Shown here piece by piece: positions 24,442 through 39,400 of a stretch of DNA of 64,000 nucleotides. Below the pieces are notes generated by a model, which saw only the letters and a list, made by a program, of their open reading frames with translations, was not told the DNA's origin and ran no database searches. Numbering within the stretch: the first letter of the stretch is position 1; the number at the start of each line of letters is the position of its first letter. A program made the position numbers and the translations under genes. This DNA comes from Opisthorchis felineus (Eukaryota > Platyhelminthes > Trematoda > Opisthorchiida > Opisthorchiidae): contig SJOL01008829.1 in assembly GCA_004794785.1 (NCBI GenBank), positions 795,774 through 859,773 on the forward strand, given 5' to 3'.

Positions 24442-27400
24442 CTGTAAGAAGACAAAACAGACCAAAAAACGGTTAGACCGTCCAGTAGTAATAAAAGGGT
24501 AATTGAAGTGGACCATTTACTCCCATAACTAAAAGACAGTTGTTGCACTCAGACTCGGAGCGTTCATATTGATGAAAGATACCTTTTCAGGTACAGTGCC
24601 GCAGTCAACGCAACACACCAAGCACCTACACTTCCCTACAGGTAGTGTAATGTCACTAACCGCACAAGGATAGCTCAAGCAGAAAGTAGAAACCCTAGTA
24701 TTTGCAGGACTATGAAATCTCGAAATGGTGAAAAACGAACTGGACTAAGCTGGACTAAGCAGCTCCGACTAAATCGTCAGTTTCACATGGCACCTGAAGG
24801 GCTCTTAATTGAGACATTTACTCATAAGAAAACCGTTGTGTTTGTCTATATTCCAAATCATTCACTGCCTAATCCCGATTAAAATATTAGTCTCACACAA
24901 TAGGCAATGGACGTGCAATGATACTGGAGATTTTATTACCAAACTGGTTCGCGGAATCTCACTAATCGAAGCAAGTACTCTGTTAGCTTCCCTCTTGGGC
25001 TGTTTGATTGGTTGTCTTCACCAAGTAAAGAGCATTTTTCACGATAAAGTAGCAAACTTAAGTTTCCTGGCAAACTAGTGTTCGCATTTCGGCCAAATAC
25101 CATTCAGTAATGGGGGGACTGACTGACCATGCACGAAATTGTCGGTAATGGATGCATAAACAATTTCGACATAATCATCATTGCCGACAGCACAAGTGTT
25201 CAAAAACGGTGCTTCGCTGCCTTATGGTGAGGAAAAGAGCAACAGTTACCTACACCTCCAGACATTCATGCAGGCAACCTGGATAGGAACTGACAATAAG
25301 AAAGCCAATGATACCGATCAACAGTCACATCTTGCAGCGTCTCCGACCATGCACAGGAAGGTCACGCGGATCCCGTTCTGGAAGGCGATTCCCACCGACA
25401 GTGTCCAGACTTTTCGCAATCACTTTTATATCCCTCTACCAGGTTGAAAGTTGACCAGATGTCCGCTTGAGCCACCCGGAATTGAGAACGGGAAACAGTA
25501 CTCTGTTCCGCAAATGATGATTCGGTGTTCGGAACGCATGAGCAAACCACCGCAACGTTTATTGCAGCACACAATCTTCGGCCCCTGTAGCCGTTGTTGT
25601 TTAGTTGTCTAGTTGCGAACTCGCTGACACCAACCCACAGGAGCTGTAAATCCGCTGCTTGGGCCAAAACGCGCATCCCAAAATAACTTGTTTACCGTCA
25701 GCCGAAGAATGAAGCTAGAAATCAGGGACTCCTGAAATTCCGCTATTGAAACAGCCTTCATATAAGTTTGAAAGACTGTCACCTCCGTCTTAGGTCATGG
25801 GGGTCATGCCCGAAAGAGCGGCATCGAAAAGGGCTGTCTATGCAGGCGCTTTAAGCCCTGAGACGCGACGCGTCACAATGCAACAAAACAAGCGAGCCAT
25901 TCGGAGGAGCCATTCGCCGTAGTACATTTCGGACTTGTGGATGTGAGCTTGCACAACATGCATAGGCATACGCCTTAGAAGGGTCGGTCTTGTTGATCAC
26001 CAGCGTACTCACCGGTCCACCTGTAACCGAGGTAAGCACCACCATAAGGATTGTAACATCACGATCACTAGTGGTCGACTTTCCCGATTAGTGCGACCTA
26101 TTTTCTGCGTATGGTCCGCCTCGTGTAGTTGGGCCTCGCACTTTCCCGGCAACCCTGAGCACTTGCGGATGCACCTTAGGGCTAGAGTAAACCGTATTCT
26201 AACTGGAAATGCAGCGACCCGGCAGATCATTTAGTTGTAAGAAGCCCTTCAGCTTTCTCATTGGTTGACTTCTAGCTTTGCGGTAAGAAAGCCGAGATTG
26301 CGACCCAGAAGTCTGCTTCGTTGATTATTCATCACGGCGGACAAAGATAACGGCTAAGTTCAGTTTTAAGGAGGTGTTCGTCTATTCACATCTCAGAAAC
26401 TTACCCAGGAACACAAACCGAACAATGAGAAACACGCCATGGATCCTCCTTATTTGCCTGAGACTCTGTGCAAGCCAGCGAGGCAATTGTATCTCATGAA
26501 CCTCAAGTGAACATGTTGAATAGTGTTTTAGAGAGTATCTACTCCTTGAAGGTGATAAATGCATAACATATGCCACCTTCAAATGTTCTTACTGAAAACA
26601 ATCAGATGGGAGGCAAACGAAGTGATCCACCACATTTCTGCCAGGATGAACCACTTTAATTTTCAAAGCCCATTCGAATCGCTGCATCGGTTTTGCTATG
26701 AAGTTTCTGCTAAGCTGTTCCCCTCCATCGTAAACCACAAAGTTCAATGGGGGAAATTTGGCCTCCGTTTACAGGAAACACGAGTTAATAGACGCAGGAT
26801 ATGACCGCGCTGAAACGTCATGGATGATTAACAGAAAGATAGGAGAAAAATGGTTACCGATTGAGAACAAAAGCTTAAGTAAGGCTTCACTAACCAAAGG
26901 CATCAAAGACATAACACAAACAGCATCCACTCCGCCTTTGACAGCTGAACGAAGAGACTGGCAGGGGATGTCGCGCCAGGTGGCAATTACTGCCAGTTGC
27001 AGTTCGTGTTCCAACAAAGGACGCAAATTCTTCAGCCCCACGTCCATAGTCTGGGTGAAATTGGAAAAATGCACATTCGTCGACTATACCGAAGTAATAG
27101 GTTGTAAAAGCGATGTAAAAGAAGTCAATGAGATTGATGCCTATTGGTTGGAGAAAAGCTAATCAGGTGTCAATAACTCATGTTCGCTAACTGGCTTCGT
27201 CATAATTGTGTACGACAGAATTATAGGGTTAGCAGAAGTATTGAAGTCTTTCAATGCTATCCAACTACCGTAGACGAAACACTTTGAAAATCCACAAACC
27301 ACTTTGACTCCTCGATTGCGGATACAATCAACGGTGGCAAATGTTATCTACAGTGAAACCACATTCCCTAAATCTGACGACAGCTTTAAATATAACTGGC

Positions 27401-30400
27401 CAGAAATAGACCCGGCGATAGTTAGCTTCTCTGAAGTATGGTCAACCCTCTAACACATTCGCATTCTTGTTTTCGCAAACATTCGAAGAGGGGGATATTG
27501 ACTGTAACAATGCAAGTGGCAAGAATGACGATACGACAGCGCGCGTTACTAGAACTGCCACAAGGGACGTAAGAGAAGTAAGAATTTCGAAATAGAAAGT
27601 CCTCGAGACAAGCCCCCTCTCACGAACTCGCGCAATGCTAATTAGAACTGACTACAAGACACACAAAGCAAGTAAAAAACCCTGTTTCCTAGGTAGCCGG
27701 AGATATGTACATACATGATGACCAAACCAAGGTACACAACAAGCAAGTGGGAATAGGACAATAAAACGAAGCTGACAAATGAAGGGTGTTTAGGGTACGA
27801 GATGATACCATTGATCGGCATAAGAAATGATCACACATCACACCCCGCAGGTCGGGCGAATCGACTTTAAGGCTCAGCCGAAAGTTGGACATAAATATGT
27901 AGGAAACAAAACAACCTGACAACTTCTTTGATTTTACATCGATAGGGATTGCATGTAATAGTGCTGAACAAGTAGCAGTTAAAGGTGTTTATGAATAGTG
28001 AAGGATCACCACATGCACTCTTCGCTTTTCTTTCATCCAATACGAACGCCTTTACACTGGCATGAAAAGATTCTAGTTAAAACCTCTGGAATAGACAACT
28101 CGACAGGGAATGTCACACACTGAGACAATTCTACTATTTGCCGTTGGTTTACCGTTTTGAATGGATTGCCTGTTGTTTGTTCTAACCTTGCCCCAACATT
28201 GAACAGGTGATAAACACGCTTGGGGACACGTCATCACATTAAGTACGACAGAGACATCTAAACTAGATACATCAGGTAACCGTCATAACCATGAACAATA
28301 CAGGCAATCTGGCATGTCCTAAAAAACAACCTCCGGCACAACCATGGTCAAAATCGGTACCACATAAGGACCATCTAAAAGGGAAATCATCTGAAAGAAT
28401 TGCTTTTATCATACGAAACTGACAACAAAAACAATATAAGGTGCGTCAACCGTAACAGGAAGAAATCGTCAGTGAATAAGGGTAAAAATACGATTTACAA
28501 CATCAAACAATTCGTACCATTTTAAGAAAGGAAGTGGGAGACAAGGCTAACCATCTTCGAAAATAAATTCGGCGAAGATGTCATGTAAGAATGGACTCGC
28601 AAAATGTGGCAGTCGCGAATGCCTTTCATCCGATAAACTACTGCGGTGTATTTTATCCAACGAGAACTCGTGACGTTAAGGTGGAATTAACTCCAAACAC
28701 GCAGATTAACTCTGGGTGTAACACTTCTGGCTAAACAACCATGAGAAACCAGTCACCAGAGCTCTTCCCGAAGCTCTTCCAAACGAGATCTGATGATTTC
28801 ACTAGAGTCAAGTCAAACGTTTGCGTAATACCTGACTAAAGATAAAGCCCGTTTCCTACTTTTGTTACTCGGTAGGGTAGTTCTGGAAATGAGCCCGATA
28901 AATAAACGATCCGACAGGTACGACTGATGTTGAGGGAGGCTCTCTAGTTTAGCGACGGTACCTTACTGTAGACTATGGAAGCTGTCGTCCTATATAACCG
29001 GGGCACGACGATGCGACGTATCAAGAAACGGACGTTCCTACAGCATTACACCAAACGACAATGAATGAACTGCAGCGACTGGTGTTTGTTACCTGAGACC
29101 CATGGTGGAACTTCCCAAATATTTTAAAACCGCCTGGCGGTTCAGCTGTAACAATCTTTCGGTGACTAGCTGCCATGACGCCCGAAGGAAGTACGAGGGC
29201 TGGGATACTGCCAGGTTGCCCAAGCCCACACAGGAGAAGTCCAGGTGGAGAGGTCGGGTTCGAACCACAGACATTCCGGTCAGTGAATTCGCGCTCTAAC
29301 CACTGAGCCATCTCGCCATCTCACCCACTACTTTGGTGAATATCTGCCAGGATCTCATACAAGAGCTGTTCCCCAGAGGGTTTAGGCATTGCTCGCAAGT
29401 GTCCTTTGTCGGTTAGTTTTGCTGGACAGATAAACAAAATAATTCCATTGAAGAATGGACGTAACGAGACCACGCCAAACTGGTTGGCCGTCAAGAAGGA
29501 AACCCGAAAAGCTATCATTCTAACTTGGTGAAACAAGTCAATCGATAACAGATAGGAATCGGAAAAAGTAGTTATTGGCAAATAAGTGAAGAATAAACAC
29601 CCCTGTTCTCCAGAACAGAAGGCAAAATATTGACAGTGGAATTTGTCGCTCTTGCAGCTGTTCTTCCATAACCAGCATGACTCACGTACAACGCATGGGA
29701 TTGCCATCGGCCAATCGGGGACAAAACCAAAAGCAACAGACAGTGGTGGCATTATCAGCGACAGCCGAAAATGTGTGGCACCGTAATAGAGCGAGGATGA
29801 ATGGACACATGAACACGTGTGATTCACGCGCATCGAATAAACAATTTTGCGCTTGAGGAAATGATTTGGCCAAAGCACCCGAACTAGTCGGACTGGAGGC
29901 GGCAGCCCAATGACAACGAAAGCTGCACACTGATACTTACCAGTTGAACAGATTCTGTCAACTTGCGAATAAACTCAGAAAGTTGCAGTCTGAGTTGCTG
30001 TCGTTGACCTGGAATGCTGTCGAGTTTGGTGTAAAGATGGCGTGCCTGGGCCCGTGCCTTGTCCAACCGCACAACCTTTTGAACGAGTTCATCTATATGT
30101 GGATTAAGTGCCTCCTAGGCAGGATAACGAAGGTGGAAACGGAAGGTGAAAATCAGAACATGGAGTAAATTCCAGTGAGAACTAAGGAAACGAAGTGAAT
30201 GAGCCGGTAATACTTGACTCCGATTCGTTTGATCATTTGTGTCAACTGTCTGATCTTCACTTCGTACTATTTCAATGACGAGTTCTGGAGGCACAAAAAC
30301 GACCATATACACAGCTGGTTGATTCCGAAGTCTCACTCTACCGGCCTCCAAAGAAAACGAAATACGGCGTGGGAATAACTACGGTCCCTGAAGAACACAG

Positions 30401-33400
30401 GTTGTCAGTAGGAATCTGCTGACAGTTTCCGTATGTGGACGCTAAGTGATATTCAGACAGAAACTAGCACACTTCGAAAATGTTCACGGTACAAAATACA
30501 TAACACAGAGCACGTTTGTGAAATGAACTTAAACGAATCACCGTCGTGACAGAAAATAGGTAGTAAGTCTAAGATGACGAGCAATTTAGAATGAGGGAAG
30601 CAATGTTAATTTGATTACATACAAGGACGTGATCGCTATTTGCGCGGGTAAGAACATGAAGACAACGCTTTAATAACCACCTAAGCAAGTAGTTATCACA
30701 TATGATTTGCGAGTTGCGCCAATATTCTAAATCCTCAATCCGGATCCGCCAGAATTCCGGATGAATAACCAAATTAGAGTTAGGGTCTTGGGGTGGGTTA
30801 GAATCAGGTAGGGAAAAGAGCTGTATGTGAAAAGAAGCGATACCACATTGTCCCACAGTAATTGCGCCCACTGATGATGTATCACAATTGGTGACGAAAC
30901 GACTGGAAACCTGGCGAACAAATCAACAGCCACCTGATCTAGAACCCTGGCTACCAATATTTCGATATATTGCTGATTCATGTGCAGATTTCAATCCGAG
31001 GTATACATGTTAGCTATAAGTTTGGCGACACATGTCAAGCACGAAGCTTAAGTGAACGTGGTCCCCAATCAAAGGAGATTGGCATAAGTTGACAATAACC
31101 TCATTTACCCGGTGTTAGAAAAACCCGATTTCGAGAACCACAGAATAGTTTTGAACCTACGGGTGCTTGGCTAGAGACGCTACGTGACATAATCTTGGGT
31201 CAGCTCAATGATTTCACTGTCGTTTGTTTCAAACTAGGTCACCAATACGAGGTGAAGGCTACCCGGAAGATCTGCGATGTTTAACGCCGAACTAAGGATT
31301 CTTCTTTTAAAAACCAGCCTGTCTTCAAACAAATCATTGCTTCATACCGAGGTTACTGACGATGATCAAATCAGTCACAAACAAGAACCATCCGTGATTC
31401 GACTAGTGAACAATTTGCACGACTTCGTCTTAAACTGATACCCATGCCGTACCACGCACATCAGTTGCATCTAAACCCAATAGGTCAGATAACACGCATA
31501 ACGATGAACAATACGGGCAATCTGGCATGTCTTAAAAAAACCGGTCCCCGCAGGCGTGTGCGGTTACCATGATGGCCAGAAAGTGGCTATCAAAACTGGC
31601 ACTATACAGTAAACGTTTACAAATGAAATTACCGAAAAAAATTGCCGCTGTTAAACGAAACTAAAAAGGAAAGTGCTTGAGGGGCGCGTCAATTACAGCG
31701 GGACTTCGGGATTGAGTTTATATAGCCACTTGCAAGCAAAATAGGAATATCAACAGAGACGGACAATAGCACTTCGACGAAAACCGACCGAAATACAGTG
31801 TCCACTTGATAATTTTCTTCTCGCACGAACATAAAGCCCAAAAATATAATCAGTTGTACCACGGGCTAAATCATGCTATTCGATGTAGAAAATGACGGCA
31901 GCAGTGAGGACAAGCCCCGTACAGACGAAAGAAATCAACATACCGCCTTCAATTTTCGTAAACTCGAAACGAATCCCTCCAGGTCGTCGATTTTGGTAAC
32001 GGATAAATCAGCCTGAAAAAATGCAAAAGTATAAACTGTCCACGTATGATACGGTTATTGATATTTGAAGTTAGAAACTAATGCGAGATAATCGTTGACA
32101 GACAACTGTTATCCGAAACACTCAACACACACGAAGATAGTTTGAAACGCCTTTGTCATTTTCGATACACTCTAGTTAAGTCTGCGATGTGTGTTCACTG
32201 GTTAATCGTTAGGTATGTCCGATACAATACAAAAATAAGTGTTACCAGCCCATGAATGACATCGCGCTATCGTCCCGTAAGTCCTGAAATGTATTCAGAA
32301 AGTGTCCTTCCGCTACACTCGCCGCATGTATGTCTACGTACGAATAGCATGCTAAAGCGTTTGCGTTTCCTTGTGATGCAACAGAACAGCGGTCGAACAT
32401 AAGTCTTGTACCATTGATAGAAGCTTTGATTTGACTGATGGAACCAAACAGTCAAATAAGGCGCACAAACCTTGCCGAATACCGCTATGAGTTGGTCAGC
32501 TTCTAAGAACTAGAATGAAGGTACCAAGTGCTCGTATCTGAGAAAGAGACGCAGGAGTATCGAGTCGAAAAGAGATCTGATAGTTGCAAGGATTAATTAA
32601 GGGACCCAAGGGTCGTTGGGAGCAAAGTGCACAAAAATACGATAGAAGATGGTAGAGGAACTCAATGGACGATAACACAGCTCTGGTGGACACGACTCGT
32701 CATTTGATGTTTAGCCCGATATCACTCAGTGGTTAAAAAGCCGGTGACTGGTCGTCCTTGGTTCGAACCCAAATGCGCGTTTTTCCATTGTTCTTATCCG
32801 GGCTTGGTCAAGTTGAAACTTGTCCGGCTTTTATGTGACATAACAACTGCATAGCAGCTAGGCACCGAAAACCTGTCAAGAGTACACCATTCAGTTTTGA
32901 CTTAAGGATATGAGGCATTGACAGAGCGGCATGGACGGGGTGAAAGTCAGTGATAAAGTTAAGCTGCACAGAGACAGTCACGATAATTAACGAAAAGAAG
33001 AATATCTGGAAAGAACAGCGAAATAGTCATTTTGATAGGCGAGAATGAAAACAAAGGTGGTTAGTGAAGTGTTAACGAAGCGGAGCAGAATAAATAAACC
33101 TATTGCAATTCCACAACATAGCAAGAGTGAAAAGCAGCCTTCAATTAGCTAGTGTGGCCTAGGAAGACAGCGGAACTCGATTTCTAGTGTGGATGATTAT
33201 TGCCCGTGAAATATACTCACGCCCTTTCTCCAAAAAAAGAGGTCAACAGGGTTGACGGGGGTGCCTCTACTCAAATGGGTCTCGGTTGGTAAAACCGCTT
33301 TATCACAGGAACAAACAAAAAGTGGCTGAGACAAAACATGCATACCACAAGCTCTTTCCAGAACCGTGGTGATTTGTCATCAGATGACGACGAACTGAAG

Positions 33401-36400
33401 ACAAGTACAACTAAAAAAACGATGCATAAATCATTAGGGCAGTTGTGACGTGTAGAACCCGGCATGTGAGGAACTAACGACTCCTGTATGACATAGTAAC
33501 GATGAGTGAAAAAACGGCTAGGACCGTTTGATCACGTGTGTGTATACATTCAGCAGACAGACAAAAGCAATTGGTAGAAACGGGGCCGATGAACCACAGG
33601 ACAACAAGCAAACTCAGTCCCATACTGGCATATCTACAAGTTTACCACGAAACACCTACTCTGAGGCAAAGGACCGAAACCCGGCCGAGATATTCACTCC
33701 TTGTGTAGATACGGAGGTATTTTATCAGGGTAAAAAACAAGTGCTTCCACTCATCAAATCCATGAATTAAGCATCCAGTTTATTCCGGGTTTATAATAGT
33801 AACTGTCAGCTGATTTAATCTGCTTCAGAGTATCGACTGCGTCAGCACCAGGCGTTTACTCATTGAACAGAAAGTGGGTTCCAGAGGGGTGAAAATTGGT
33901 TTGGAGCCCAAAGGTTGTCGGTTGCATCGAAATAGCCTAGGAATGAAGAATGCAACTGAATAGTGTTTGAAAGACAAACAGGTGATAAGACTGTAGGGAG
34001 GAACATCACACAACCGACCTGATTGATCGCCTGTGTAAAGTTCACTGAATCCAAAAAGTTCGTCCGTTCCAGAGCGCTCACACAGATCTGAACTGTTTGG
34101 TCCAGAGGGACGACCAGGTCGGTGTCTTTATACGCATTGATTAGGTTTTCCAGTATCGACTGAATGGGCTGGAGAGAAGACGAAACGCATGGAAATTGAA
34201 GAGCAAATGAAAGTCAGGGATGAATTCGCTGAAGAACAATGACGAAAGGAAGTAGGTTACAAAACGTTTAGCCCTAAACTAAGGTGAGTATTTACTGAGA
34301 ACAGTTCCACGTGAAGCTAATTATTGAACGCCAGAGTTTTGAAACGAATTACTTTGGCAAAGAGCTCCAGAATATGGTATCATGTACTATGGAGCTGACG
34401 TATCCTGCATACGTAAGGGAGGATGGCGATGAAGACGTTACCTTTTTCAGACTACGAAAGCTGGATTCCAATCTCCAAACTCGAAATAATTTTACAACCC
34501 CATGAATCAACGTCTGACGGATATAAAAGGCATAAAAAACCGCGAGCACTCAGCTACGGATGACTGATCAGCAGTGCAATAACTTCCGCACAGATAGGAT
34601 ACTACAGTTTTGATCCCAAATCGCAGGCCAAAACGACAAACTCAGTAAGCACAACAACCAACCGTTTTTTGTACAGATGGGCAATATTATAGATTGGCAG
34701 GTAGTGGATGAGTGATTCGACCTAGCGGGGTATCCCCAAGAATTGCGTGTACTTGCCGATCAAGGCTGAATCACCTGTGCACTGCTTACATCGATAGTGG
34801 TCGAATTCCAACATTAGTATAAAAAAGAATCCCCAAAGATCGCCACAAAAAAAAGAGGGTAACTGATCTCATCTGAAGGTGCACGAACTACTGAAATACT
34901 ACCTATTCAGTGAAGAATACCTCTCCTCTGGGTAAATCGGTTTGTGTGCAACTGTTGTGTAAAATGCGCACAATTACTGTTGGCGCCAAGGCCTTTCACT
35001 CTGAAAGGCCTCGCAGGATAGCGCTTGGGCCGAACATCAAGTATCACTTCGGTGGAGAATCCAATTGCGTACGATAAAGACCAGAAAGTGAAGCCTAAAG
35101 AACACACGGGGTCAATAGTTACCGGTGTTTAGTCAGACCAATAAGAAATAGACGGAACAATCTCAGGATGACTAAGAGGCATGTGGTGCGCGAAAATCCT
35201 TAGAATTCATAATAGGCTTTAAGTGCTTCGCTTCACTAAATCAGAAACATATTCCGATCCGCAGGCGTACCAGTAAAAAAAATGAACATCCACTCTAAAT
35301 ATGCGGTGAAATGAAATTTTTGGTGGTACAGAGCGTCCTGATAGAAAACGGCTTCTCTGATGTCTTTATTAAGGCATACGTAAGGGTAAAAACATAAAGC
35401 TAGCATATTAACAGTCAAAACGGTATTTAAAACCGGTCCTTTGTCCGAAGCGCGATTTCTTGCAACCATGCCATCTGATTCTGAGCCGTGCTGCCGCTTT
35501 ATGCGGTCAGACGTTCATCCGGATGCAAAGACTGGATTTACTTAAACTTGAAGATAAAGTATGACACAGCAAGATGAACATACGGGTAGGCAGTTAACAC
35601 AAAGGGTGCGGGAATGAAAACTACTAGGGTTGGCAACTGGGAGGAAACACCCTGGTGAAGCATATTCAAACAGGATACATAGCCGGACTTCACAGATCGT
35701 TTACAAGGCGCTCATTAGCCAGTGTGACACTTTCGGTTCCTGATGCCAGCACAACCCGAAAAATTCGGACAAACATAGTGACCGTCCACAGGTTCTGAAA
35801 TTCCGTGTCTGGATAACACTACTTCATGAAAGTATAAGTCAAAGTCTGAGTTCATGATGAAGCAAATTAAGTTCTGTGGTTCTAATCCAATCTTCGATTT
35901 TTAGTTGCTCTCGCAACACCTCATATCCCGTAGTTATTTAAGTTGCACGGTAGCTGTGCACCGAAAGTCCACAACCGAATGATTCGCCCTATCGCAGTCT
36001 ATTTTAGGGTTACACTAGAAGCAGGAGGCTGTCGTCGTAGCGTACAGTTGACCCACCTCATGCAATACAGGCCAAACGATTTGTCCACCGCTGATGGCGT
36101 CCACGAACGGTTCATTGGCACAACGCGTCAAAACCGCATCCAAAAGCCTTGCACGCGAAATATTCAAGACCACTTCCAAATGGGGTGACATTTCTGAGTG
36201 AATCACAATAGTCGAATCACCGTACTTCGCTCGTCGAAGCTCCTCCTGTTGCTGCCGAATTCGATCTTCTCGGCGGATCTTGTCGATCATGTATTGCATT
36301 GTATGGTGCAGATAATCATCTAGTTTACGTGGTCCATCCGGAACGTGTCCGGTCAAATAGCGGCAAACTTCCGTTTGAATGGGACCACCGAGAACGAACA

Positions 36401-39400
36401 GAATGGTGCAGATCAGCATCAGCACCGTGGAGAATAGAAAGATGAAACCGACGCCACTGGAAGAAGACAAAATAGGGATTAAAAGAAGAAACTCGGGGAG
36501 ACACTTCCTAGAGCCATCAAGACAGCCGATCAACGAACATCCCACACGAGGCTACTTCGTTATAGGAGCTACGTGTAAAGAAAGAAAACAGAATAGAAGC
36601 AAACTAACGATATAACACCCATCAGTGCTTCGAGATGATAATAAAATAGGTTATCTGCATTAACTTCCCCAAATAAAAAGATAACAATGGTGTAGTGTTC
36701 CCAAAACGTTTTTAACGCAAGCGCAAGAGATTTAAATGCAGAGCCAATGTATAGCACACAAGTTTAGGCGAACCAACAGATCGTTCAACTGCAGCACCCT
36801 TTTGGTGCCTAGCTGCCATGACACCGGAAGGACGCACGAAGGCAGGGATAGTGCGAGGTTGCCCAAGCCTAGACAGGAGCAGTCGAGATGCTGGGGTTGG
36901 GTTCGAACAACGGACCTTCTGGTTCATAAGCAGGCGCCTTAACCAGTGAGCTATCTCACTGTAGCTTCGAACCAACCGAAGCTACAGCGAATTAAACAAG
37001 TCATGCGATTGGGGATTCAGGGGCAAGTAAGTACATGGCAGACTAAAGCCACATCCACGGGAAGATAAACACTTTAACACCGAAAGACCTTAGACTTACA
37101 GCTAGTTCCCCGAGCAGGGAATCGCTAGCTGAGGCGAAACTGGACTCAGTTGTACGTGAAAACCATTAAAAGGCTTACGCAAGTAACAAATTAGCACCAA
37201 CGCCACGATTGCACACACCAGCTTCTTCGTAAGGACGATGACCACATGTGCCAAAGCATAATCCAAGATAGATAAGCAGGAAGATGAGGACCGGAATGCA
37301 CAGGAGTGCGACACCACCATAGAATCGGAACTCCACGAATCTGCGAGAGGAAGAAAAAGGCCTGTTTCAGAAAGGTCAGATGATTTCAGCATGAAAATGA
37401 ATAAGACCATACTCGGCAAACTATCTATGTGACATGCGCTTTTAACACTCCCGTCAATAGTAAACACTGTTTCCGTAAATGAACCACCCGGATTGACCTA
37501 ATTTCATCGTACTCGGTGGGAAGTACCTGTGTTGCTCACTTGCCCTAGATCGCTCAAGGTCGTTTGCTACCTACAATCAGATGCCAAACACGGGTACAAT
37601 TCTGCATAAAACATTAACGGGTGAAAACAGTTCGTTAGCTTTTCACAAGTTGCGGTCATCCTGTTCGAGAATTTGTGTCAAAAGACTGAAAACGACCGCA
37701 AAGTGGTTCACGGTTCAACGGAAGGAAGAGTAGACTTTTAAACCGCGGGCGTTGGAACAATCTATTGGATGCGCTAAATGGTTGCTCACAGCCTCCTTGT
37801 TATTTTACAATAGGTATTTAGCACTATATAAGATGAGGTGTACACCAAACCAAGTGACATCGGAAGTTAATCGCAATATACAGAAGATTTAAGCACCATG
37901 CATAAGATAACCAAAAAAGAATCGCGTGTGCGCTGCTAGTCTAAAGTCGAGTGTATAATGGGTCCAAACACTAAAATAACGAACACTCCGGGCAACAGAG
38001 TGAACAATAGCGCTACCAACCTGATGAAAACATTTCGTGCATTCTGATCACCGTCCATTGTCAGTCGCTGACGTGCCTGTCGCAAATACGTGTAGATATG
38101 TTGCAAGTAATCTTCAAAACTGCGAGCCAATTTCTCACGGGTCGCTGGAGACTGCGCTAAGTCAGTCCAAGCACCTTGATTAAAGGTGAGGATACGAAGG
38201 AAGGATGGCGAAAATATCCATAACTCACACATAAAACATCAAACTTCTATGGAAAGCTTTTGCAAGCGCGGGCGAGTGCTAACCAGTATCCGGTCAGAAG
38301 TCCGCTTTGTGGGAGACAGAAAGACCACCAAAGATATCTCTCAAGATTACCAACTGACTGCCTTACATGCAGCATCAGACAAACTGGATCCTGAATGTGT
38401 CTGGGTGGTGCAAAATGCCCTAGGTCGTACATACCTGACGTCTCAAGCGACAAGATCATTCCCAACTAACCATACAGCGTTCAGTGTGATGGTCAGGGTT
38501 CCGGATAAATCCGAAAGGCAGATCAGTATAAGGTAACTTTTCAGGCATTTTGCAGTTTGTGTCGAACAGTTCAAGTCCAATGAAAAATTCCATGAATATC
38601 GAATATAATCCAGGTGTCCTCCAGGAAGAAGTTATACGATAATTATCCCACTATTTCTTATACACGTATGTTTTCCGACGATCGCTTACACGCAAGTATT
38701 TTAGTTGCATTAGATTTCAGCCTTAAGAGGCTGGAACATATTCTTGGAGTATGCCTTACAGCTGAATAGCTGAACTGATTGGCGTCATACAGACGACTCT
38801 GATAAAGATCTGGACCAGATGAGCGCCCCGAAATAGACCTGTGGATAAATGCTGATTTCCGATACACCTAATGGTTTTCATGACTAATCAAGAGTTGCTG
38901 CCGGCTGCTCGAAATTGCCCAAAAATAGTGGGAGTGGTTGAGAAATATAGGGGCAGTAACACAACTGAGGAAAATTTACATATTTGGGAGGGAATGAAAT
39001 AACCTTGAGTTGTTTTTTTCCTTCTGATGACAATTGTGGATTTCACAGTGAATCCAAAATGTAGTTTGTCCAGAACCAAGCAATAAGCACTGAGATAGTA
39101 AAGTAAAGTAAAGTAGCAAAGTAAATGGACGTGCCATCCAACGAACCAATCAAATGTAAGTAAACCGGACCGTAACGAAGCCCAAGTTCCGAACGAATCA
39201 ACCAAGCGAAACTTTTAACAGCCAATCAGCTTCGAGATACCAAATACCATCAGGAAACCGTTAGAACGCAAGTAGATCGGAGAGATATACCCACCAAATC
39301 GAACGCTGACGATGTTTCCTTTTGTGGTGACGAAACGTCTGCAACCTAATTGCCAAACTCGGCGAAAAGGCTCAGTGTCACCTGATCAACAGTCAATGAC

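Noticed and set aside
29321..29878. 185-codon minus-strand frame just downstream of the 29941-30114 prominin exon
   Set aside because: It contains a tempting acceptor (ctgtccag) and a donor (gtgagatgg), but the phase does not fit the exon on either side and the donor belongs to the neighbouring SINE-A head.
32267..32455. Minus frame with several Cys and His, between prominin exons
   Set aside because: No acceptor or donor in phase, and no resemblance to the family at this position of the protein.
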